DNA of 5,498 bases, taken from an uncultured Clostridia bacterium (GTDB lineage Bacteria; Bacillota; Clostridia; Oscillospirales; Oscillospiraceae). The DNA lies in assembly GCA_945926565.1 (NCBI GenBank), contig CAMELY010000097.1, forward strand, positions 1-5,498, read 5' to 3'. Below the pieces are notes generated by a model. It was not told the DNA's origin, did no database searches, and worked only from the letters and a program-made list of their open reading frames with translations. This document shows positions 1 to 4,467 of the stretch, in pieces. The position numbers were made by a program, and so were the translations under genes. Position 1 is the stretch's first letter; every line of letters begins with the position of its first letter.

Positions 1-756
1 GCCGGTGCAGGCGGCGGTGTAGATCTTGCCGTCGATCTTGAACATGATGTTCATGGAACCGACTTCCTCGACGTACTTCTTCTCCACGCCGTCCAGCCAC
101 AGGACCTGGGCGAAGCCCTGCTCCTCGGCCATCTCGCCGGCCTTGATGGAGGCGGCGTAGTTGCCGCCGCACTTGGTGAAGCCGGTCAGGCCGGGTGCCG
201 CGCGGATATACTCGTCTTCCACATAGATGCGGACGGGGTTGATGCCCTCGGCATAGTAGGCGCCGGAGGGGGCGGCGATGATGCAGAAGATATAGTGCTT
301 GGAGGCGTGGACGCCCAGGCCCACGTCGTTGGCGAAGATGAAGGGACGAATGTAGAGAGAGGAGCCGTCCAGATGGGGCACCCAGTCCTTGTCCACTTCC
401 ACCAGGGTCTTAACGGCCTGGACAAAGTCCTCCACCGGGATGTTGGGGATGCACAGACGGTCGCAGGAGTCGTTGCTCCGGCGGGCGTTGCAGTCGGGCC
501 GGAAGAGCTGAATCTGGTTGTCGGCGGTGCGGTAGGCCTTCATGCCCTCAAAGATCTCCTGGGCGTAGTGGAAAACCACCGTGGCGGGATCCAGCACGAA
601 GGGCTGATAGGGGATGATGCGGGGATCATGCCAGCCCTGGCCCTCGGTGTAGTCCATCACAAACATGTGATCGGTAAACTTTTTGGCAAAGCCCAGCTTG
701 CTCTCGTCGGTGGGCTTCTCCTTGGGGTGCTTGGTCAATTCAATACGGATATCCAT
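1..756 (-). CDS. ilvE: Branched-chain amino acid aminotransferase, N-terminal 252 codons (3' end outside window)
   Basis: PLP-dependent fold-type IV aminotransferase that interconverts Leu, Ile and Val with their 2-oxo acids, using glutamate/2-oxoglutarate; cytosolic. Seen in the sequence: YAQEIFEGMKAYR at residues 64-76, the LYIRP substrate-binding motif at 134-138 (Arg137), the PLP-lysine motif FTKCGGNYAAS at 193-203 (Schiff-base Lys195 by analogy with mammalian BCAT), and EVGSMN at 231-236, the conserved ExGxxN around the cofactor. The long N-terminal arm (WHDPRIIPYQPFVLDP) matches the longer, mammalian-like BCAT subgroup, usually about 340-360 residues, so roughly 100 C-terminal residues lie beyond the edge. 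The ATG at 756-754 is chosen because AGGAGG lies 8 nt upstream. The frame is open throughout, with no sign of damage. It is transcribed divergently from the lipid kinase, from its own promoter. 4-amino-4-deoxychorismate lyase and D-amino acid transaminase share the fold but not this length or these motifs. Confidence 0.95.
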   Translation of the reverse strand, partial: MDIRIELTKHPKEKPTDESKLGFAKKFTDHMFVMDYTEGQGWHDPRIIPYQPFVLDPATVVFHYAQEIFEGMKAYRTADNQIQLFRPDCNARRSNDSCDRLCIPNIPVEDFVQAVKTLVEVDKDWVPHLDGSSLYIRPFIFANDVGLGVHASKHYIFCIIAAPSGAYYAEGINPVRIYVEDEYIRAAPGLTGFTKCGGNYAASIKAGEMAEEQGFAQVLWLDGVEKKYVEEVGSMNIMFKIDGKIYTAACTG

Positions 757-764
757 TCTGACTG

Positions 765-770
765 CCTCCT
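765..770 (-). promoter_or_regulatory. Ribosome binding site of ilvE
   Basis: On the minus strand the sequence reads AGGAGG, a full match to the anti-Shine-Dalgarno core, 8 nt before the ATG at 756. It fixes the start of the aminotransferase. Confidence 0.9.
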
Positions 771-786
771 AATATCTATCCATGGC

Positions 787-822
787 AGAGCGGAAAGCGA
801 GCTGCACAGCTCCGGGCGCTCT
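787..822 (-). promoter_or_regulatory. Hairpin in the ilvE 5' leader
   Basis: In the predicted leader of ilvE, AGAGCG and CGCTCT pair as an outer stem (787-792 with 817-822). Inside it, GAGCT and AGCTC (799-803 with 808-812) close on the four-base loop GTGC. No T tract follows, so it is not an intrinsic terminator in this form. The whole leader is only about 80 nt, too short for a T-box. It could stabilise the mRNA or influence translation; function is unknown. Confidence 0.45.
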
Positions 823-845
823 ACCTACTGTAAACGAACGAGTTT

Positions 846-874
846 ATTATAACAGCGGCATTTCACCGATGCAA
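846..874 (-). promoter_or_regulatory. Sigma-A type extended -10 promoter of ilvE
   Basis: Minus strand: -35 TTGCAT (869-874), a 17-nt spacer, then -10 TATAAT (846-851) preceded by TG one base upstream (TGTTATAAT), an extended -10. The perfect -10 and the TG element compensate for the weak -35. The transcript would start near 839, giving a leader of about 80 nt. Confidence 0.75.
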
Positions 875-946
875 GCCGCTAAAGTGCCAATTCTTGAATT
901 TTTTTCAAATTCTGGGGGAAAAGGGGAATCGTTCACAATTTCGTGG

Positions 947-975
947 TTGTTTTTTTGCCTGCATCCAGAGATAAT
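947..975 (+). promoter_or_regulatory. Probable promoter of the lipid kinase gene
   Basis: TTGTTT (947-952), a 17-nt spacer and GATAAT (970-975) fit a sigma-A promoter with one -10 mismatch and a moderate -35. Transcription would begin near 982, about 39 nt before the start codon. It lies back to back with the ilvE promoter, with about 70 nt between the two -35 boxes. A better-looking TTGACA at 995-1000 has no -10 at usable distance. Confidence 0.55.
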
Positions 976-1004
976 AGTGACATATCATTTAGCATTGACA
1001 GGAT

Positions 1005-1011
1005 AAAGGAG
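1005..1011 (+). promoter_or_regulatory. Ribosome binding site that sets the lipid kinase start
   Basis: AAAGGAG lies 9 nt before the ATG at 1021. The same frame is open upstream to a GTG/ATG region near 943, but that segment overlaps the predicted promoter and has no Shine-Dalgarno site. The protein from 1021 begins MKKLLFVYNP, the normal N-terminus of the family. Confidence 0.85.
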
Positions 1012-1020
1012 CTGTATTCC

Positions 1021-1950
1021 ATGAAGAAGCTGCTGTTTGTTTACAATCCCCACGCCGGAAAGGCCCGGATTACCGCCCAACTGGGCAAGGTTGTGGAGGT
1101 CTTTCAGGCTCAGGGCTATCTCACCACCCTCTACGCCACCCAGGGCAAGGGGGACGGGGTCTGGGCGGCGGCCGCCCTGGGGGCAGATTTTGACCATATC
1201 GTCTGCTGCGGCGGCGACGGCACCCTCAGCGAGGTGGTCACCGGCATGCGCAGCCTGAGCCGCCCGCCCCGGCTGGGCTATATCCCCGCCGGCACCACCA
1301 ACGACTTCTCCAAGACCCTGGAGCTGCCCCTGGACGATATGGTTGCGGCTGCCGAGCTTGCGGTGGCGGGCCATCCCCAGCCCTGTGACGTGGGCCTGGT
1401 CAACGGGGAGCACCTGTTTTCCTATGTGGCGGCCTTCGGCGTCTTCACCGAGACCTCCTATGCCACCCCCCAGCCCATGAAAAATCTGCTGGGCCACACC
1501 GCCTACATCCTGGAGGGCATCCGGAGCCTGGCCAATCTCAAGACCTATCACCTGCGGGTGATCTGGGACGGAGGCATGCTGGAGGACGACTTTATCTACG
1601 GCATGGTGAGCAATTCCATCTCGGTGGGCGGCTTCAAGGGCCTGGGGGGTCAGAAGGTGGTGCTGGACGACGGTCTGTTTGAGGTGCTGCTGGTGCGGGC
1701 CCCCAAGAGTCTGATGGATCTGAATCAGGTGGCCGCAGCCCTGATGAGCCGTCAGCCCAATGAGAACTTTATCGCCCTCCAGAGCAGCCAAATCCGCTTT
1801 GAGAGCCAGCAGCCGGTGAGCTGGACGCTGGACGGAGAGTTCGGCGGCGCCCACCAGATGCTGACCATCGAGAACCTGCCCGGGGCGGTGACCATCCTCA
1901 GCGGCGCTCAGCCCCGGGAGGAGCAGGAGACGCAGGAGCCTATCGCCTGA
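1021..1950 (+). CDS. YegS/BmrU/DgkB-family lipid kinase (diacylglycerol kinase catalytic domain)
   Basis: A 309-residue soluble or membrane-associated kinase expected to transfer phosphate from ATP to a lipid hydroxyl such as diacylglycerol, which would return it to phosphatidic acid for phospholipid synthesis. Seen: an N-terminal beta strand followed by NPHAGK (9-14), the nucleotide-binding GGDGT (64-68) in a CCGGDGTLSEVV context, PAGTTNDF (89-96), the DDGLFEV stretch (216-222) and LDGE (270-273), where the Glu matches the catalytic-site acid of bacterial DgkB-type enzymes. Length is normal for the family (about 290-310). There is no signal peptide or membrane helix. The last 15 residues or so are a polar, Glu/Gln-rich tail beyond the conserved fold. 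It has its own promoter and stands alone, with 230 nt before the next gene. Exact substrate (diacylglycerol, sphingosine-like base or another lipid) cannot be told from sequence, so no gene symbol is given. Confidence 0.92.
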   Translation: MKKLLFVYNPHAGKARITAQLGKVVEVFQAQGYLTTLYATQGKGDGVWAAAALGADFDHIVCCGGDGTLSEVVTGMRSLSRPPRLGYIPAGTTNDFSKTLELPLDDMVAAAELAVAGHPQPCDVGLVNGEHLFSYVAAFGVFTETSYATPQPMKNLLGHTAYILEGIRSLANLKTYHLRVIWDGGMLEDDFIYGMVSNSISVGGFKGLGGQKVVLDDGLFEVLLVRAPKSLMDLNQVAAALMSRQPNENFIALQSSQIRFESQQPVSWTLDGEFGGAHQMLTIENLPGAVTILSGAQPREEQETQEPIA

Positions 1951-2008
1951 GGGATATCTGCACCAAAAGGTTCCGGGACAACTGAAAAACGGCCGGTTGG
2001 AGGGAGAT

Positions 2009-2034
2009 TTTGCCCGGATCAGCGTCCGGGCAAA
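2009..2034 (+). terminator. Perfect inverted repeat after the lipid kinase; possible terminator
   Basis: TTTGCCCGGA (2009-2018) and TCCGGGCAAA (2025-2034) form a perfect 10-bp stem around the six-base loop TCAGCG. It begins about 60 nt after the lipid kinase stop codon and ends about 50 nt before the next promoter, where a terminator would be expected. The usual T run does not follow directly: T6 comes only at 2047-2052, 12 nt after the stem. It may be a weak or factor-assisted terminator, a 3'-end stabiliser, or a protein-binding palindrome. Strand is assigned by context only. Confidence 0.45.
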
Positions 2035-2086
2035 GCTGCCTGCCACTTTTTTGAAAATATTTTTTGGTAAAAATGCAGACAAAACA

Positions 2087-2115
2087 TTGTCAAGCGGCTG
2101 GAAATACGGTATAAT
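2087..2115 (+). promoter_or_regulatory. Near-consensus sigma-A promoter of the EF-G-like gene, with AT-rich upstream tract
   Basis: TTGTCA (2087-2092, one mismatch), a 17-nt spacer and a perfect TATAAT (2110-2115). Just upstream, 2047-2073 consists of T and A runs, resembling an UP element for the alpha subunit C-terminal domain. It is the best promoter in the window. Transcription would begin near 2122, leaving a leader of about 59 nt. This suggests strong, probably constitutive or growth-linked expression. Confidence 0.85.
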
Positions 2116-2163
2116 GCCCAATAGTTGGACGAAACAGGCCGGAGGCGGCTTGTGAATATTGTC

Positions 2164-2172
2164 AGGAAAGGA
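2164..2172 (+). promoter_or_regulatory. Ribosome binding site of the EF-G-like gene
   Basis: AGGAAAGGA precedes the ATG at 2181 by 8 nt. It supports this start, from which the protein begins MSFTAKQIRNVCLLGHSGSGKTT, the normal EF-G-like N-terminus. Confidence 0.85.
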
Positions 2173-2180
2173 ACGTCACC

Positions 2181-4244
2181 ATGAGCTTTACCGCGAAACA
2201 AATCCGTAACGTCTGCCTGCTGGGCCACTCCGGCAGCGGCAAGACCACCCTGGTGGAGAATATGCTGTATCATACCGGCGCCATTGCCCGCATGGGCAAG
2301 ACCGTCGATGGAAATACCGTATCTGACTACGATCCCGAGGAGATCAAGCGGCAGATTTCCATCTCTGCCTCCATTATCCCCATCAAGTATAAGGACCATC
2401 TGCTCAACATCATCGACTGCCCGGGCAACTTTGACTTCAGCGGTGAGGTGGCAGAGGCCCTGTCCGTGGCTGACGCCGTGGTCATCGTCCTGCCTGCCAA
2501 GGGCAAGGTCTCCGTGGGCGCCGAGCGGGCCTGGAAGATGGCCCGGGCCAAGAATCTGCCCACCCTGTTCTACATCTCCAAGGTGGACGAGGAGAACAGC
2601 GACTACAACGCCGTGGTGGAGGAGCTGAAGGAGAAGTTCGGCAACCAGGTGACCCCCATCGTCTCCCCCCTGTGGGACAGCAGCAAGAAGGTCATCGGCG
2701 TGCTGGACGTGCTGGACAAGTGCGCCTACGGCATTCTGGGCGACGGCAAGAGCCATAAGATCGACATTCCCGCCGAGAAGGCCGACTTCGTGGAGGAGTC
2801 CTATGCCGCTCTGATGGAGAACGTGGCCGAGTACAGCGAGGAGTACATGGAGCTGTTCTTTGAGGGCCACGAGTTCACCCCCGAGGAAGTGGCCCAGGGC
2901 CTGCTGGCCGGCATCAAGGACGCCAGCATCACTCCGGTCTACGGCGGCAGCGCCTTCACCGGCATGGGCACCGAGGCCCTGATGCACGGCCTGATCACCA
3001 TGGGCCCCTATCCCATGAACACCGACCCCATGACCGGTGTCAACGCCGACGGCGACCCCATCGAGGTGGCGGTCTCCCGGGAGGGCGACACGGTGGCTTA
3101 TGTCTTCAAGACGGTCTCCGACCAGTACGGCAAATACTCCTATGTCAAGGTGCTCCGGGGCAAGCTGACCCCCGACATGACCTTGGTCAACGGCACCACC
3201 GGCCAGAGCGAGAAGATCGGCCGCCTGTACGCCATGTGCGGCAAGAAGGCCTCTGAGCTCAAGGAGCTCAACGCCGGCGACATCGGCGCCATCGCCAAGA
3301 TGGACCGCCTCAAGACCGGCGACACCCTGTCCGCCGGCGCCATCAAGCTGGATCCCATCCCCTTTGCCGAGCCGGTCTTCTCCAAGGCCATCGCTCCGGC
3401 CAAGCGGGGCCAGGACGACAAGGTGGGCATGGGCCTCAACCGCCTCAACGAGGAGGATCCCAGCTTCAACGTGGTCAACAACGCCGAGACCCATCAGCTG
3501 GTCATCAACGCTGCCGGCGACATCCAGATTGACGTGCTGGTGTCCAAGCTCAAGAGCCGCTTCGGCGTGGAAGTGGTGCTCTCTGAGCCCCGTGTGCCCT
3601 ATCGTGAGAAGATCCGCAAGACGGTCTCCAAGCAGGGCAAGTTCAAGAAGCAGACCGGCGGCAGCGGCCAGTACGGCGACGTCTGGGTCCGCTTTGAGCC
3701 CTGCGACAGCGAAGAGATGGTCTTCGCCGAGGAGGTATTCGGCGGCAGCGTGCCCCGCAACTACTTCCCCGCCGTCGAGAAGGGCCTCCGGGAGGCCTGC
3801 AACCACGGCGTGCTGGCAGGCTATCCTGTGGTCAACCTGAAGGCTGTCCTCTATGATGGCTCCTACCATCCGGTGGACTCCTCCGAAATCGCCTTCAAGA
3901 CCGCCGCTCAGCTGGCCTACAAGGCCGCTCTGCCCGAGGCCAGTCCCGTCCTCATGGAGCCGGTGGGCGAGCTGAAGGTCACCATCCCCGACAGCTACAT
4001 GGGCGACGTCATCGGCGATCTGAACAAGCGCCGGGGCCGCGTGATGGGCATGAACCCCACCAGCGACGGCGACCAGGTCATCGAGGCCGAGGTGCCCATG
4101 GCCGAGATGGGCTCCTATGCCATCGATCTCCGGGCCATGACCCAGAGCCGCGGTACCTTCACCTTCCACTTTGTCCGCTATGAGGACTGCCCCCCCATGG
4201 CCCAGCAGAAGGCCATCGAGGCGGCCAAGGCCCTCCAGGAGTAA
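2181..4244 (+). CDS. EF-G-like translation factor (EF-G paralog), 687 aa
   Basis: A complete five-domain translational GTPase of the 'elongation factor G-like' group, distinct from housekeeping fusA. Domains seen: G domain 1 to about 280, with P loop GHSGSGKT (15-22), switch I RQISIS (58-62 region), G3 DCPGNFDF (79-86), G4 SKVD (133-136) and G5 GSAF (256-259); domain II about 285-385; domain III about 395-470; domain IV with TGGSGQYGDVWVRFEP (492-507) and tip loop YHPVDSSEIAFK (562-573); domain V with EPVGELKVTIPDSYMGDVIG (593-612). The tip-loop His (His563), which enters the decoding site in EF-G, is kept. Odd points: Asn83 replaces the catalytic His of DTPGH, Ser133 replaces Asn of NKxD, and switch I has Ser where EF-G has Thr. 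The ribosomal role is well supported by architecture, but whether it is a translocase, recycling factor, ribosome-protection or stress factor is open. Tetracycline-protection proteins have a different tip loop and are less likely. It is monocistronic by context, with strong promoter and downstream hairpins. Confidence 0.93.
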   Translation: MSFTAKQIRNVCLLGHSGSGKTTLVENMLYHTGAIARMGKTVDGNTVSDYDPEEIKRQISISASIIPIKYKDHLLNIIDCPGNFDFSGEVAEALSVADAVVIVLPAKGKVSVGAERAWKMARAKNLPTLFYISKVDEENSDYNAVVEELKEKFGNQVTPIVSPLWDSSKKVIGVLDVLDKCAYGILGDGKSHKIDIPAEKADFVEESYAALMENVAEYSEEYMELFFEGHEFTPEEVAQGLLAGIKDASITPVYGGSAFTGMGTEALMHGLITMGPYPMNTDPMTGVNADGDPIEVAVSREGDTVAYVFKTVSDQYGKYSYVKVLRGKLTPDMTLVNGTTGQSEKIGRLYAMCGKKASELKELNAGDIGAIAKMDRLKTGDTLSAGAIKLDPIPFAEPVFSKAIAPAKRGQDDKVGMGLNRLNEEDPSFNVVNNAETHQLVINAAGDIQIDVLVSKLKSRFGVEVVLSEPRVPYREKIRKTVSKQGKFKKQTGGSGQYGDVWVRFEPCDSEEMVFAEEVFGGSVPRNYFPAVEKGLREACNHGVLAGYPVVNLKAVLYDGSYHPVDSSEIAFKTAAQLAYKAALPEASPVLMEPVGELKVTIPDSYMGDVIGDLNKRRGRVMGMNPTSDGDQVIEAEVPMAEMGSYAIDLRAMTQSRGTFTFHFVRYEDCPPMAQQKAIEAAKALQE

Positions 4245-4262
4245 TTTTCGTTCACATACAGC

Positions 4263-4286
4263 GGCCCGCCGGTCTCCCGGCGGGCC
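4263..4286 (+). terminator. GC-rich hairpin after the EF-G-like gene
   Basis: GGCCCGCCGG (4263-4272) and CCGGCGGGCC (4277-4286) form a perfect 10-bp GC stem with loop TCTC, beginning 18 nt after the stop codon. The following bases, ATTGTGCG, are a poor T tract. Position and stem strength make a terminator or mRNA 3'-end structure likely. Confidence 0.6.
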
Positions 4287-4308
4287 ATTGTGCGTTCAAA
4301 AGCGGTGG

Positions 4309-4330
4309 GGGCGGCCCTGTGTGGCCGCTC
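4309..4330 (+). terminator. Second hairpin after the EF-G-like gene, possible back-up terminator
   Basis: GGGCGGCC (4309-4316) pairs with GGCCGCTC (4323-4330) around the loop CTGTGT, eight pairs with one G-T. It is followed by TTGTTG, weakly T-rich. It stands 22 nt after the first hairpin and would catch read-through before the COG0523 gene. Confidence 0.4.
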
Positions 4331-4407
4331 TTGTTGCGCCATTTGGGCTTTTGTGGGAAAGAATGAGCCTTAAGAGGGAAAACTTGTTCGATTTTTCCCT
4401 TGCATTT

Positions 4408-4437
4408 TTGAAAAAATGGGATAAAATAAAATACAAT
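4408..4437 (+). promoter_or_regulatory. Probable promoter of the COG0523 GTPase gene
   Basis: TTGAAA (4408-4413), an 18-nt spacer and TACAAT (4432-4437) each miss the consensus by one base, within a very AT-rich stretch. An alternative is TTGCAT (4400-4405) with TAAAAT (4422-4427) at 16 nt. Either gives a short leader of about 25-35 nt. No convincing Zur-type palindrome was seen over it. Confidence 0.6.
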
Positions 4438-4453
4438 GCGAATTTTTTGAATC

Positions 4454-4464
4454 GAGGGATAGGA
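4454..4464 (+). promoter_or_regulatory. Ribosome binding site of the COG0523 GTPase gene
   Basis: GAGGGATAGGA precedes the ATG at 4468. GAGGG ends 9 nt before the start and is the better-spaced core; AGGA, only 3 nt away, is too close. The start is supported by MTTIDIISGFLGAGKTT, which places the P loop at the family's usual distance from the N-terminus. Confidence 0.75.
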
Positions 4465-4467
4465 ATT

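Noticed and set aside
757..845. T-box or attenuator controlling ilvE
   Set aside because: The leader is about 80 nt, too short for a T-box, and holds no terminator-type T tract.
295..852. A 185-codon plus-strand frame antisense to ilvE
   Set aside because: No Shine-Dalgarno site or recognisable family; the minus strand here encodes an unmistakable aminotransferase.
995..1000. Consensus TTGACA as a -35 box
   Set aside because: The matching -10 position falls on the start codon region (about 1018-1023) and has no TATAAT-like sequence.
943..1020. Upstream extension of the lipid kinase (26 extra residues)
   Set aside because: It overlaps the probable promoter, lacks a ribosome binding site, and precedes the normal family N-terminus MKKLLFVYNP.
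985..2121. A 378-codon minus-strand frame over the lipid kinase
   Set aside because: Antisense shadow of a GC-rich gene; no domain, and it crosses two predicted promoters.
2019..4169. A 716-codon open frame on the minus strand, antisense to the EF-G-like gene
   Set aside because: It mirrors a GC-rich coding sequence with strong third-base bias, has a composition of repeated Gly/His/Leu/Val without a recognisable domain, and extends across the EF-G promoter. The sense frame is a clear EF-G.
4438..4456. Possible Zur/Fur-type palindrome (GCGAATTTTTTGAATCG)
   Set aside because: The two halves are closer to a direct repeat of GAAT than to an inverted repeat, and do not match the known TCGTAATnATTACGA pattern.
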